Assembly: GCA_020404485.1 (NCBI GenBank)
Contig: DYDT01000110.1
Span: 1-13,049, forward strand
Length of the DNA stretch: 13,049 nt
Direction: 5' to 3'
Source: Rickettsia endosymbiont of Diachasma alloeum
Lineage (GTDB): Bacteria > Pseudomonadota > Alphaproteobacteria > Rickettsiales > Rickettsiaceae
Positions 1 through 8,213 of the stretch are shown piece by piece. Both the position numbers and the translations under genes were made by a program. Below the pieces are notes generated by a model. It worked only from the letters and a program-made list of their open reading frames with translations, was not told the origin of the DNA and did not search any database. Positions within the stretch are counted from its first letter, which is position 1; the number at the start of each line of letters is the position of its first letter.

Positions 1-1
1 A

Positions 2-79
2 GCTGTTGAAAAGAATAATGAAATCTTGTATCTTGAATACTCATCTGACAGTTATAACTTATCAGACATTCAGATATAA
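2..79 (+). CDS. possible 3' end of an unrecognised gene (partial)
   Basis: The frame starting at position 2 is open for 25 codons and ends in TAA at 77-79. The peptide ends YNLSDIQI and is polar and acidic, with no motif I recognise. The reading enters from outside the window, so the start and most of the protein are unseen. In DNA this AT-rich a 25-codon open stretch can arise by chance. The support is that the frame is open right up to the window edge and that a weak hairpin with a T-rich tail lies just downstream (87-136). No function is proposed. Confidence 0.3.
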   Translation, partial: AVEKNNEILYLEYSSDSYNLSDIQI

Positions 80-86
80 AATTTAC

Positions 87-139
87 AGTGTCTGTAAGAT
101 CAAATCTTGACTTCTACACTATAACTATATTTTTTATAG
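87..139 (+). terminator. weak hairpin cluster with T-rich tail
   Basis: The arms AGTGT (87-91) and ACACT (116-120) enclose an inner stem AAGAT/ATCTT (96-100/104-108) with a 3-nt loop. The segment CTATATTTTTTATAG (125-139) follows and supplies a T run. It could terminate the plus-strand reading that ends at 79. The stems are short and AT-rich, so this is a suggestion. Between here and 232 I see no gene. Confidence 0.25.
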
Positions 140-231
140 CAATCCATTAGATTATGGACAAGATTTTATGAATCCATTACTAGGTTCAATAACATTTATT
201 TCTGCATCATGTTGAAGCTAATAAAAATATA

Positions 232-260
232 AATGTTGATTTAAGTATAAAATCAACATT
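232..260 (-). terminator. hairpin with U-rich tail, likely terminator of the minus-strand gene
   Basis: A perfect 11-bp inverted repeat, AATGTTGATTT (232-242) and AAATCAACATT (250-260), has a 7-nt loop. Read on the minus strand, the stem is followed by TATATTTTTATTAG, which is the layout of a Rho-independent terminator. It lies 57 bases past the stop codon of the minus-strand gene at 317-694, and no gene intervenes. The stem is AT-rich, as is usual in genomes of this composition. Confidence 0.5.
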
Positions 261-320
261 ATAATATAGTTAATTCATTTGGACTTATCTTCTTGAGTTC
301 TTCTGAATTAACTATATTAT
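261..320 (-). repeat. 17-bp perfect inverted repeat covering the stop codon of the minus-strand gene
   Basis: ATAATATAGTTAATTCA (261-277) is the exact reverse complement of TGAATTAACTATATTAT (304-320). The 26-base loop has a second small stem, GGACT/AGTTC (281-285/296-300). The right arm includes the TAA stop codon (317-319 on the minus strand). Together with the hairpin at 232-260 it makes a tandem pair of 3' structures, which could protect the transcript end or help termination. It could also be a relic of a palindromic repeat, but no second copy is visible in this window. Confidence 0.45.
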
Positions 321-694
321 TTTTTATTAGTATCTTTATTATCTTTTCCAGTACTATTATCTTTACTATCCTGAGTAGCCATGCTGGAAGAAGATAATCT
401 TTGTTTATATTCCTGTTCTTTTGCTAAAAAGTTTTGTGCTTCTTTAGAAAGTTTGTCATATAGTTCACGTTTCTTTTTATTAATGTTAACTACTTCTATT
501 CTATATTTTTGTATTTCTTTACGTATTTCTGGTTTAATAGTACCAGCATAGGAATAAAATTCATCTAGAATTTTTTGTGTTGTACTATCTGTTGTGGTAT
601 CTTTTTTTGAAGTATTAGGTATAGTATCATCTGCAAAGCTGTTTGAAGTTAACAATAATATTGCAGAAATAGTAATAATTATAGTTCTTATCAT
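317..694 (-). CDS. small exported coiled-coil-like protein, function unknown
   Basis: This 125-residue protein begins with a clear Sec signal peptide: a basic MIR start, a hydrophobic core (residues 5-15) and a probable signal peptidase I site after SFA at residue 21. The mature part runs in three zones: a Thr/Asp/Lys-rich linker (22-40); a charged stretch with alternating Lys/Arg/Glu and regular hydrophobics (about 44-100), likely helical or coiled-coil; and a low-complexity Ser/Asp/Lys/Asn tail (101-125). There is no cysteine, so it is not a lipoprotein. An AAGG element sits about 6 bases before the ATG. It diverges from prmA with only 36 bases between the starts and ends in two strong hairpins. 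It resembles small periplasmic proteins of unknown function typical of Rickettsiales; I cannot assign a family. Confidence 0.75.
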   Translation of the reverse strand: MIRTIIITISAILLLTSNSFADDTIPNTSKKDTTTDSTTQKILDEFYSYAGTIKPEIRKEIQKYRIEVVNINKKKRELYDKLSKEAQNFLAKEQEYKQRLSSSSMATQDSKDNSTGKDNKDTNKK

Positions 695-730
695 ATAAGC
701 CTTATTAAAATTTTATCACATAAGTAGATC

Positions 731-1644
731 ATGTTTATATCTGATAGTCAATCAAAAGATATTTTTAAAATTTCATTTAATATTCTCAATATAAGGATAT
801 CAATATACTTGAAGAATTTTTTACAGAAAAAGTAAGTGCTACTTCTGTTTATGAAATAAAATCAAAAACTTTAGAATCACAATCTGAAGATATTTGGTGT
901 TTTGAAATTTATTGTGATGATGAAATAAATCTGATTTCTTTAAAAAAAGAAGTGCAGGAATTAGTAAAATTAAACAATATAGAGATTATTAGTGACATAA
1001 TTAGTGAAAAAATTGAAAATAAAGATTGGGTAGCACTTTATCAAAAACAATTAGCACCAATTCAAACAGGTAGTTTCTTTATTTGTACAACATTACATCA
1101 AGATAAATGCCCTAAAGATAAAATACTTATATTAATTGAAGCTTCTAGAGCTTTTGGCACTGGTACTCACGAGACTACATCAGGATGTATAGAGGCTTTA
1201 GAATATCTTAAAGCTATTAAGGCAGATAAAATTTTAGATATAGGTACTGGTAGCGGAATTCTTTCATTTATAGCTGAAAAATTATGGAATGAGGCAGATA
1301 TTTTAGCTTGTGATATTGATAATGCGTCAGTAGAGATTGCAAAAGAAAATGCTAGCTTTAATGATTCTTATGTACAATTCTATCAAAATACTTCTGAAAA
1401 TATTTTATTAAATAGTTATTATAATAGTAAGTTTGATTTGGTCATAAGTAATATTTTACCTTTAATTGAGTTATCTACTCAGATTAGTAACCTCATGAAT
1501 AAAAATGGTTATTTAGTGTTATCTGGTTTTCTTGATAATCAAATGGAAGAAGTTAGAAACGCTTATGAAAAAATAGGTTTTGAGATTAAAAAAATAATTC
1601 ATAAAAATTCTTGGATAATATTGATTGCAGTCTATTATAAATAA
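731..1644 (+). pseudogene. prmA: ribosomal protein L11 methyltransferase, N-terminal frameshift
   Basis: PrmA uses S-adenosylmethionine to methylate lysines and the N-terminus of ribosomal protein L11. The methyltransferase half is intact: RAFGTGTHETT (residues 66-76, counted from a GTG at 952), the SAM motif DIGTGSG (96-102) and the SNIL motif (166-169). An in-frame reading from 952 gives only 230 residues, against roughly 290 in the family. The missing N-terminus is present in another frame. ATG at 731 reads MFISDSQSKDIFKISFNI but hits TAA at 833, whereas the frame of the main ORF is open from 781 and reads KDINILEEFF and on to the catalytic part. The two join near 788-793 if one base were restored. 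GTG 952 has no Shine-Dalgarno sequence and lies mid-domain, so a shorter functional protein is possible but unlikely to recognise L11 normally. A sequencing error is the main alternative. Confidence 0.8.
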
Positions 1645-1653
1645 TCATCATGT

Positions 1654-1682
1654 TTGACTTTTCTAACATATTTTAGTATAAT
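1654..1682 (+). promoter_or_regulatory. sigma-70 promoter of tlc
   Basis: A -35 box TTGACT (1654-1659) is separated by exactly 17 bases from a perfect -10 box TATAAT (1677-1682). This predicts a start of transcription near 1689, giving a leader of about 28 bases before the tlc ATG at 1717. It is the closest match to the consensus that I found in the window, in keeping with strong expression of an ATP importer. No good Shine-Dalgarno element is seen before 1717. Confidence 0.75.
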
Positions 1683-1716
1683 ACCTATCTTTGAAACAAA
1701 TAGCAAAATTTAATTT

Positions 1717-3213
1717 ATGAGTACTACGAAAAGCGATAATTATATATCGGAACTAAGAAAAGTAATTTGGCCCATTGAAAGGTATGAAAATAAAAAGTTC
1801 TTACCAATGGCATTTATGATGTTTTGTATTTTATTGAATTACTCAACACTTCGTTCAATTAAAGACGGTTTTGTAGTAACTGATATAGGGGCTGAAGCAA
1901 TAAGCTTCTTAAAAACTTATATAGTACTTCCTTCTGCGGTAATTGCTATGATAATTTACGTTAAACTATGCGATATTTTAAAGCAAGAAAACGTATTTTA
2001 CGTAATTACTTCTTTTTTCCTAGCATATTTTGCACTATTTGCATTTGTTCTTTACCCTAATCCTGATTTAGTTCATCCAAATCCTGATACTATAGAATCT
2101 TTAAGTTTAGCTTATCCTAATTTTAAATGGTTTATAAGAATAGTAGGGAAATGGAGTTTTGCATCTTTTTATACTATGGCTGAGCTTTGGGGAACATTAA
2201 TGCTAAGCTTATTATTTTGGCAATTTGCTAACCAAATTACTAAAACTGATGAAGCTAAACGTTTTTATTCAATGTTTGGATTGCTTGCTAATTTAGCATT
2301 GCCTGTAACTTCCATTATTATAGGTTATTTCTTACATGAAAAAACCCAAATAGTAGCAGAGCATTTAAAGTTTACCCCATTATTTGTTATTATGATAATA
2401 AGCAGTTTGGCTGTAATACTTACGTATAGATGGATGAATAAAAATGTATTAACAGATCCTAAACTTTATGACCCTACACTTGTAAAAGGGAAAAAGGCTA
2501 AAGCTAAGATGTCGTTAATAGAAAGCTTTAAGATGATCTTTACTTCTAAATATGTAGGTTATATTGCATTACTACTTATTGCTTATGGAGTTTCTGTAAA
2601 TTTAGTTGAAGGTGTTTGGAAATCAAAATTAAAAGAATTATATCCAACAAAAGAAGCATATACTATGTATATGGGACAGTTTCAAGCTTATCAAGGTTGG
2701 GTTGCTATAGCTTTTATGATTATAGGAAGTAATATTTTAAGGAAAGTATCTTGGTTAACTGCTGCGATGATTACGCCTTTAATGATGTTAACTACTGGTA
2801 TTGCGTTTTTTGCATTTATCTTTTTTGATAGTGTAATTGCTATGCATTTAACAGGCATTTTAGCATCAGGTCCTTTAGCACTTGCGGTTATGATCGGTAC
2901 AATTCAAAATGTTTTAAGTAAAGGTGTGAAATATTCTCTATTTGATGCTACTAAAAATATGGCTTATATTCCACTTGATAAAGATTTACGAGTCAAGGGA
3001 CAAGCTGCCGTTGAAGTTATCGGTGGAAGATTCGGTAAATCAGGCGGTGCTATTATTCAATCCACTTTCTTTATTTTATTTCCAGCATTAGGCTTTGTAG
3101 AAGCAACACCATTTTTTGCTTCTATATTTTTTGTGATAGTAATATTATGGATATATGCCGTCAAGGGATTAAATAAAGAATATCAAGTTTTAGTAAATAA
3201 TACTGAAAAATAG
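1717..3213 (+). CDS. tlcA: ADP/ATP translocase (nucleotide antiporter)
   Basis: This 498-residue integral membrane protein matches the length and sequence style of the Rickettsia and plastid ATP/ADP antiporter family (TLC). The family swaps internal ADP for host ATP across the inner membrane and lets the cell live on host energy. Recognisable segments include [20 protein letters not shown] (about 41-60), [37 protein letters not shown], and [20 protein letters not shown] followed by [20 protein letters not shown] near the C-terminus. About a dozen hydrophobic helices alternate with basic loops. The ATG is chosen because it follows the promoter at 1654-1682 and yields the family's MST...[10 protein letters not shown] start. 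Rickettsia carry several tlc paralogs; this one resembles the ATP-specific Tlc1. The reading frame is undamaged. Confidence 0.97.
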   Translation: MSTTKSDNYISELRKVIWPIERYENKKFLPMAFMMFCILLNYSTLRSIKDGFVVTDIGAEAISFLKTYIVLPSAVIAMIIYVKLCDILKQENVFYVITSFFLAYFALFAFVLYPNPDLVHPNPDTIESLSLAYPNFKWFIRIVGKWSFASFYTMAELWGTLMLSLLFWQFANQITKTDEAKRFYSMFGLLANLALPVTSIIIGYFLHEKTQIVAEHLKFTPLFVIMIISSLAVILTYRWMNKNVLTDPKLYDPTLVKGKKAKAKMSLIESFKMIFTSKYVGYIALLLIAYGVSVNLVEGVWKSKLKELYPTKEAYTMYMGQFQAYQGWVAIAFMIIGSNILRKVSWLTAAMITPLMMLTTGIAFFAFIFFDSVIAMHLTGILASGPLALAVMIGTIQNVLSKGVKYSLFDATKNMAYIPLDKDLRVKGQAAVEVIGGRFGKSGGAIIQSTFFILFPALGFVEATPFFASIFFVIVILWIYAVKGLNKEYQVLVNNTEK

Positions 3214-3222
3214 TATCAATAT

Positions 3223-3254
3223 AAGAAAATAGGTTTTTAGAGGCTTGTTTTCTT
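3223..3254 (+). terminator. stem-loop between tlc and glpT
   Basis: A 14-pair stem (3223-3236 with 3241-3254, including several G-U pairs) closes a 4-base loop TTAG. The outer seven pairs, AAGAAAA/TTTTCTT, are exact. It begins 9 bases after the tlc stop codon. No clean T run follows (TGTAATTATAGG), so it may act as a partial terminator or a 3' mRNA-stabilising structure, lowering glpT expression relative to tlc. Confidence 0.4.
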
Positions 3255-3275
3255 TGTAATTATAGGATTTATGAT

Positions 3276-4565
3276 ATGAGAAGTACAAAATCTGAAATTA
3301 AAATTCCAAGAACACCATATGTTAAGAAATATAATAGTTGGCGAATAAGGGTTTTGTATTCTATCATTATAGGTTATGCAACTTTTTATTTTTGTCGTCA
3401 AAATTTTAATATAGCAACACCGGCTATTAGAGAATATTTTGATGTTACAAAAACTCAAATTGGTTGGATATTAACTGCTTCTTCCATAATGTATGGAGTT
3501 AGTAAATTTTGTAATGGATTTATCAGTGATAAAACTAATGCTCGGATATTTATGGTTCTGGGTCTTATGTTCGTTGGTATTATCACTATTCTAATAGGCT
3601 TTTCAGATTCTTTATTCCTTATTGGTATTTTGTGGATAGCAAGTAATTGGTTTCAGTCAATGGGTTGGCCTCCTGCTACAAAAATGTTGACTCATTGGTT
3701 TGCTTCTAAAGAGCTTGGAACTAAATGGGCAATGGGAGCAACTTCTAACCAAATAGGTGGTGCTCTTGCTATGGTGAGCTGTGGTTACCTAATTGATAAG
3801 TTTGGTTGGAGATCTGCTTTTTTTGTACCTGGGGCGGTTGCTTGTGTAGTATCAATTTTTTTATATAATAGACTTCGCAATTCTCCAAAAGAAGTAGGTT
3901 TGTCCACAGTTGAAGAATATAAAAACTACCCTCCTGAATTAATAAGTGATTATGGTAAATTGCCAACTACTGAATTACTTAAAATAGTATTTTGCAATAA
4001 GTTAATATGGTATGTTTGTTTAGCAAACATGTTTGTATATATAATACGTTTAGGAGTAATTTATTGGGCACCCACATTTTTAAAGGATTTACGAGGTATA
4101 AGTCTTTTAAATGCCGGTTTACAAATAGGTTTATATGAAATAATAAGTATTCCGGGAGCATTAATAGCGGGCTTTTTATCAGATAAATTATTTCAAGGAA
4201 GACGTGGTCCTGTAAGTACAATATGTATGCTATCACTTAATTTATTGCTAATCTTATTTTGGAAGCTTCCTATCCAAAGCGAGTTGCTAAGTATAATAAT
4301 TCTTTCTCTTGTTGGTTTTTTTGTCTCAGGTCCACAACTACTTGTAGGTATTGCCGCGGCTGATTTTAGTACTCGCGGGGCTGTTGGTACAGCTAACGGA
4401 TTATCAGGGTTATTTGGTTATTTAGGAGCAGCAATTGCAGGAGTTGGTGTTGGATGGATAAGTGATAATTATGGATGGGATGGAGTATTTATATTTTTTA
4501 GTATTTCTGCTCTTTTAGGAAGTAGCTTATTCGCTTTAACATGGAATCGCTCGGCAAAGAAATAA
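3276..4565 (+). CDS. glpT: glycerol-3-phosphate transporter, OPA/MFS family
   Basis: This 429-residue major-facilitator protein belongs to the organophosphate:phosphate antiporter group (GlpT/UhpT). About 12 membrane helices are visible. The two arginines that bind the phosphate group in E. coli GlpT have clear counterparts: R41 in FYFCRQNF and R258 in NMFVYIIRLGV. FQSMGWPP (126-133) and the DKFGWRSAFF loop (174-183) are family hallmarks. In Rickettsia this carrier is thought to bring in host glycerol-3-phosphate for phospholipid synthesis, because the organism lacks most of glycolysis. It lies 62 bases after tlc in the same direction, grouping two host-metabolite importers. ATG 3276 has AGG about 9 bases upstream; an ATG 5 bases earlier is closed at once by TGA. 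Confidence 0.93.
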   Translation: MRSTKSEIKIPRTPYVKKYNSWRIRVLYSIIIGYATFYFCRQNFNIATPAIREYFDVTKTQIGWILTASSIMYGVSKFCNGFISDKTNARIFMVLGLMFVGIITILIGFSDSLFLIGILWIASNWFQSMGWPPATKMLTHWFASKELGTKWAMGATSNQIGGALAMVSCGYLIDKFGWRSAFFVPGAVACVVSIFLYNRLRNSPKEVGLSTVEEYKNYPPELISDYGKLPTTELLKIVFCNKLIWYVCLANMFVYIIRLGVIYWAPTFLKDLRGISLLNAGLQIGLYEIISIPGALIAGFLSDKLFQGRRGPVSTICMLSLNLLLILFWKLPIQSELLSIIILSLVGFFVSGPQLLVGIAAADFSTRGAVGTANGLSGLFGYLGAAIAGVGVGWISDNYGWDGVFIFFSISALLGSSLFALTWNRSAKK

Positions 4566-4592
4566 ATTTAATAATTATATAAATAGGTTAAA

Positions 4593-5015
4593 ATGACAAT
4601 ACAATATACTTTTTCAATGATCAAGCCTGATGCTATTAAAAGGAATAAAATAGGGCAAATTAATACTTACTTAGAAAATGCTGGATTAAAAATAGTAGCT
4701 CAAAAAATGACAATTTTAACTAAATATGAAGCAGAATGTTTCTATGATGAACATAGAGCGAGACCATTTTTTGATAGTTTAGTTGAATATATTACTTCAG
4801 GTCCTGTAGTACTGCAAGTTCTTAAAGGTATGGACGCTATAACTTTAAACCGTAAAGTTATGGGGGCAACTAATCCAGCAGAAGCTGAAGTTGGAACTAT
4901 TAGAAAGGATATAGGTGAATCAATTGAAGCTAATAGTATTCATGGTTCTGATAGTGAAAATAGTGCAAAAAGAGAAATTAAGTTTTTCTTTAAAAAATCT
5001 AAAATTATAGAATAA
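4593..5015 (+). CDS. ndk: nucleoside diphosphate kinase
   Basis: This 140-residue Ndk transfers the gamma phosphate from ATP to other nucleoside diphosphates through a phosphohistidine. The catalytic histidine is H117 in NSIHGSDS (114-121). K11 in MIKPDAIKR, the HRARPFF segment (54-60) and the VMGATNP loop (89-95) are all present. Length is normal for the family. It sits 27 bases after glpT, with AGG just before the ATG, and 3 bases before mnmG, so it is probably co-transcribed. Placed after an ATP importer, it would convert imported ATP into the other NTPs needed for RNA and DNA. The last residues, [10 protein letters not shown], are slightly more basic than usual. Confidence 0.97.
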   Translation: MTIQYTFSMIKPDAIKRNKIGQINTYLENAGLKIVAQKMTILTKYEAECFYDEHRARPFFDSLVEYITSGPVVLQVLKGMDAITLNRKVMGATNPAEAEVGTIRKDIGESIEANSIHGSDSENSAKREIKFFFKKSKIIE

Positions 5016-5018
5016 TTA

Positions 5019-6884
5019 ATGCAAAAATATGATGTAATAGTGATAGGAGGTGGGCATGCTGGTGTCGAAGCTGCTGCCGCCTCCGCACGTCTTGGAGTTC
5101 CTACTCTATTAATTACGCCAAAACCAGAAAATTTGGGTGAAATGTCCTGTAATCCTGCAATTGGTGGAATTGCAAAAGGTACATTAGTTAAGGAAATTGA
5201 TGCACTTGATGGATTAATGGGATATGTTATAGATCAAGCTGGTATACACTATAAAATGCTTAATGAAACTAGAGGACCAGCAGTTTGGGGACCTAGAGCA
5301 CAAGCCGATAGAAAGCTTTATAAAAAAGCAATGTATCGAATACTAACAAACTACCCAAATTTAGAAATACTATATGCAAAAGTAGAAGATATTGAGATTA
5401 AATCTTCAGAAATAAAAGCAGTTATCTTAAATAATGGTAGTAAAATACCGTGTCAAAAAATTATATTAACTACAGGTACATTTTTATCAGGGCTAATTCA
5501 TATTGGATCAAAAAAAATCCCTGCTGGTAGAGTAGATGAAGAACCATCTTATGGGTTATCAAATACCTTAAAAAGAGTAGGTTTTAAACTTTCTCGATTA
5601 AAAACAGGAACACCTCCAAGAATTGATGGACGTACTATTGATTACAGTAAAGTAGAATCGCAACCCGGAAATAAAGTACCTAGACCTTTTTCAGAATTAA
5701 CTAATATTGTAAATGTTCCTCAAATAAATTGTTTTGTAACAAAAACTACTATAGAAACACATGATATTATCCGAGCAAATCTTGATAAATCCGCAATGTA
5801 TTCTGGTCAAATAGAAGGAATAGGTCCACGTTATTGTCCTTCTATAGAAGATAAAATAGTTAGATTTAGTACAAAATCAGAGCATCGTATTTTTTTAGAG
5901 CCTGAAGGGTTAGACGACCATACAATTTATCCAAACGGAATTTCTACTTCTTTACCTGAAGAAGTACAATGTCAATTAATAAAAACTATCCCAGGCTTAG
6001 AGAATGTAATAATTTTACGTCCAGGTTATGCTATAGAATATGATTATGTTGATCCACGTGAAATAAATAGTACGCTAGAAACAAAAAAAATAACAGGTCT
6101 GTATTTTGCAGGTCAAATTAATGGTACTACAGGATATGAAGAAGCAGCAGGGCAAGGTATAGTAGCAGGCATTAATGCTGCTCTAGCTGTAAAAAATCAA
6201 CAGCCTTTTGTATTAACAAGAGCAAATAGTTATATTGGAGTAATGATAGATGATTTAACGTCGTTTGGAACTTTAGAGCCATATCGTATGTTGACTTCGC
6301 GTTCAGAATATAGATTATCTATAAGAGCAGATAATGCTGATTTACGTTTGACAGAGATGGGAATAAGTATTGGTGTGATATCTGAAAAGCGTAAAGAAAT
6401 ATTTACAACAAAATGTAAAAATATAGAAAGTACAAAATCATTATTAAATATTTTATCTTTAACTACTAGTAAACTCGCTAAAATTGGGATACAAGTTGCA
6501 CAGAATGGTACACATAAAACAGTATTAGATTTATTTAAAATACCTAATTTTGATGTTGAACAAGCTATTAAAGTTTTTCCTGTACTTAAAGATATAGATA
6601 ATAATATTTTACAACTACTTTATATTGAAGCTAAATATGCTTCATATTTAGCCAGGCAATATGCTGACATTAATTTATTCCAAAGTGAAGAGGCTCATTT
6701 AATTCCTAAAAATATTGACTATTTTAAAATACCAAGTATATCATTAGAAATACAAGAAAAACTTTCTTATCATAAACCCATTACTATTGTTGCGGCACGA
6801 CGAATTTCTGGTGTTACTCCTGCTGCAATTACTGCTATTATAATTTATCTGAAGACTAAATATAATGATAGAAGTTCCACATGA
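5019..6884 (+). CDS. mnmG: tRNA uridine-5-carboxymethylaminomethyl modification enzyme
   Basis: MnmG (GidA), with MnmE, puts the carboxymethylaminomethyl group on U34 of tRNAs that read split codon boxes, using FAD and folate. At 621 residues it is full length. The N-terminal FAD site is [12 protein letters not shown] (8-19). The [15 protein letters not shown] motif (40-54), TGTFLSG (152-158), the [17 protein letters not shown] block with catalytic-type C273, [11 protein letters not shown] and the late [18 protein letters not shown] motif (364-381) are all conserved. It starts 3 bases after ndk and its last 20 bases overlap rsmG. The gidA-gidB-parA-parB order is an ancient arrangement often found near replication origins. 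No dnaA or DnaA-box cluster is seen here. Confidence 0.98.
   Translation: MQKYDVIVIGGGHAGVEAAAASARLGVPTLLITPKPENLGEMSCNPAIGGIAKGTLVKEIDALDGLMGYVIDQAGIHYKMLNETRGPAVWGPRAQADRKLYKKAMYRILTNYPNLEILYAKVEDIEIKSSEIKAVILNNGSKIPCQKIILTTGTFLSGLIHIGSKKIPAGRVDEEPSYGLSNTLKRVGFKLSRLKTGTPPRIDGRTIDYSKVESQPGNKVPRPFSELTNIVNVPQINCFVTKTTIETHDIIRANLDKSAMYSGQIEGIGPRYCPSIEDKIVRFSTKSEHRIFLEPEGLDDHTIYPNGISTSLPEEVQCQLIKTIPGLENVIILRPGYAIEYDYVDPREINSTLETKKITGLYFAGQINGTTGYEEAAGQGIVAGINAALAVKNQQPFVLTRANSYIGVMIDDLTSFGTLEPYRMLTSRSEYRLSIRADNADLRLTEMGISIGVISEKRKEIFTTKCKNIESTKSLLNILSLTTSKLAKIGIQVAQNGTHKTVLDLFKIPNFDVEQAIKVFPVLKDIDNNILQLLYIEAKYASYLARQYADINLFQSEEAHLIPKNIDYFKIPSISLEIQEKLSYHKPITIVAARRISGVTPAAITAIIIYLKTKYNDRSST
6050..6065 (+). 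promoter_or_regulatory. parS-like ParB-binding candidate inside mnmG
   Basis: The 16-mer TGATCCACGTGAAATA has the CACGTG core of chromosomal parS sites. It differs from the classic TGTTTCACGTGAAACA at three positions, one of which (T to C before CAC) is a commonly tolerated variant. It encodes VDPRE, a stretch conserved in MnmG, so protein constraint could produce it by chance. See also 6873-6888 and 10127-10142. Confidence 0.3.
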
Positions 6885-7443
6885 AATAATTGAAAAATTA
6901 CAAATTTTTCAGGAATTAGTACAAAAGTGGAGTAAAGCTATTAACCTTATATCAGAAAATAGTACGCAAAATTTTTGGAAACGTCATATATTAGATTCCT
7001 TGCAATTAATACAGTATATTAACGATAAAGAAATACATTTAGTTGATATAGGAAGTGGAGCAGGTTTTCCAGGTATAATATTATCTATCGCTGGAGTAGC
7101 AAAGACAAGTTTAATAGAAGCTGATTTACGTAAATGCATCTTTTTAGAGAAAGCAGCAAAAATATCAAATAATAATATACAAATAATTAATCAAAGAATT
7201 GAAAAAACAGAAATAAGCTGTAATATATTAACCTGTAGAGCTTTTTCTAATTTAAATACAATATTTGATTGCACAAAAAATGTCTCGGTGCAAAATAAAT
7301 TTTTGCTTCCAAAAGGAAAAAGCTATTTATCTGAAATAAAAGAAGCTAAAAAAAAATGGTTATTTAATTGTTTAATAAACCAAAGTATAACCTCAAAAGA
7401 AAGTAGAATTTTAGAAATTAGCGACTTAACAAAAATAATATGA
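6865..7443 (+). CDS. rsmG: 16S rRNA (guanine-527-N7)-methyltransferase
   Basis: RsmG (GidB) methylates N7 of G527 in 16S rRNA; loss of it gives low-level streptomycin resistance in other bacteria. The protein has 192 residues, slightly short of the ~207 in E. coli. The SAM motif [10 protein letters not shown] is at 61-70, after the family's [10 protein letters not shown] (21-30) and RHILDSL (40-46) segments. The acidic ligand-type residue in IEAD and the TCRAFSNL segment are present. The ATG at 6865 overlaps the mnmG end by 20 bases, and the stop overlaps parA as ATGA (7440-7443), which implies translational coupling. Its 5' end contains a parS-like sequence (6873-6888). Confidence 0.95.
   Translation: MIEVPHEIIEKLQIFQELVQKWSKAINLISENSTQNFWKRHILDSLQLIQYINDKEIHLVDIGSGAGFPGIILSIAGVAKTSLIEADLRKCIFLEKAAKISNNNIQIINQRIEKTEISCNILTCRAFSNLNTIFDCTKNVSVQNKFLLPKGKSYLSEIKEAKKKWLFNCLINQSITSKESRILEISDLTKII
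6873..6888 (+). promoter_or_regulatory. imperfect parS-like sequence at the 5' end of rsmG
   Basis: The 16-mer AGTTCCACATGAAATA follows the parS pattern GTTCCAC.TGAAA but has CACATG instead of CACGTG in the centre. It lies about 550 bases before parA. On its own it is weak. It is listed because two better matches lie in the same gene cluster. Confidence 0.2.
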
Positions 7444-8213
7444 CTGTAAAAGTAATTTCTGTAGTTAATCAAAAAGGAGGGGTAGCTAAAACTACTACTA
7501 CTGTAAATTTAGCTACTGCTCTTGCAGCTATGGATAAAAAAGTTTTGGTAATAGACCTTGACCCTCAAGGTAATAGTAGTACTGGTTTTGGCGTTAGTCA
7601 ACAACAACGAAAAAATACTATATATCAAGCATTAACAAATATAATCAAATTAAAAGATACCATAATCGCTACTAATATTCCGAATTTAGAAATAATAACC
7701 TCAAATACTAATTTATCTGCTGCTGAACTAGATTTAATAGAATTAGAAGAACGAGAATATATTTTAATGAAGTTATTAGAAGAAATAAAAGTATCATATG
7801 ATTATATAATTATTGATTGTCCTCCTTCGTTAAATTTACTAACAATAAATGCTTTAGTTGCAGGCGATGAGGTATTAATTCCAATGCAATGTGATTTTTA
7901 TTCTTTAGAAGGGTTAAGCCACTTGCTAAAGACAGTTGAAATTGTAGAAAAAAGATTAAACCCTAAGATAAAGATTGCGGGCATATTATTTACAATGTAT
8001 GATAGGCGTAATCGTTTAACTGAGCAAGTAGAAGAGGATGTAAGAAGTTGTTTAGGAGAATTAGTGTTCAAGACTGTAATTCCTAGAAACATTAAATTAT
8101 CTGAAGCTCCTTCATATGGAAAACCTGCTATTATATATGATTATAAATGTGCAGGGGCAGTGGCGTATATGGAACTTACAAAAGAAATTTTGGGAAGATA
8201 TAATGAAAAATAA
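7440..8213 (+). CDS. parA: chromosome partitioning ATPase ParA (Soj)
   Basis: This 257-residue ParA-type ATPase binds DNA non-specifically in its ATP dimer form and moves ParB-parS complexes to segregate the chromosome. The deviant Walker A box KGGVAKTTT is at residues 12-20, DLDPQGNSSTG (39-49) forms switch I, and Walker B lies in IIIDCPPS (123-130, with D126). There is no extra N-terminal DNA-binding domain, so it is the small chromosomal type. It overlaps rsmG by four bases and parB by eleven, so the three are translated from one message. Confidence 0.97.
   Translation: MTVKVISVVNQKGGVAKTTTTVNLATALAAMDKKVLVIDLDPQGNSSTGFGVSQQQRKNTIYQALTNIIKLKDTIIATNIPNLEIITSNTNLSAAELDLIELEEREYILMKLLEEIKVSYDYIIIDCPPSLNLLTINALVAGDEVLIPMQCDFYSLEGLSHLLKTVEIVEKRLNPKIKIAGILFTMYDRRNRLTEQVEEDVRSCLGELVFKTVIPRNIKLSEAPSYGKPAIIYDYKCAGAVAYMELTKEILGRYNEK

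Noticed and set aside
152..217. Minus-strand 22-codon reading ending NVIEPSNGFIKSCP and TAA
   Set aside because: It looks protein-like and could be the tail of a dead gene, but a TAG lies directly upstream, there is no start, and such short open stretches are common in AT-rich DNA.
3237..3458. Minus-strand 73-codon frame opposite the start of glpT
   Set aside because: It lies antisense to a well-supported gene, is rich in Cys/Ile/Asn without a motif, and has no ribosome binding site.
3769..4236. Two minus-strand frames (65 and 85 codons) opposite glpT
   Set aside because: They are antisense shadows of the glpT codon pattern; the hydrophobic composition reflects the opposite-strand membrane protein.
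7898..8092. Minus-strand 64-codon frame opposite parA
   Set aside because: It is fully inside parA on the opposite strand with no recognisable domain.
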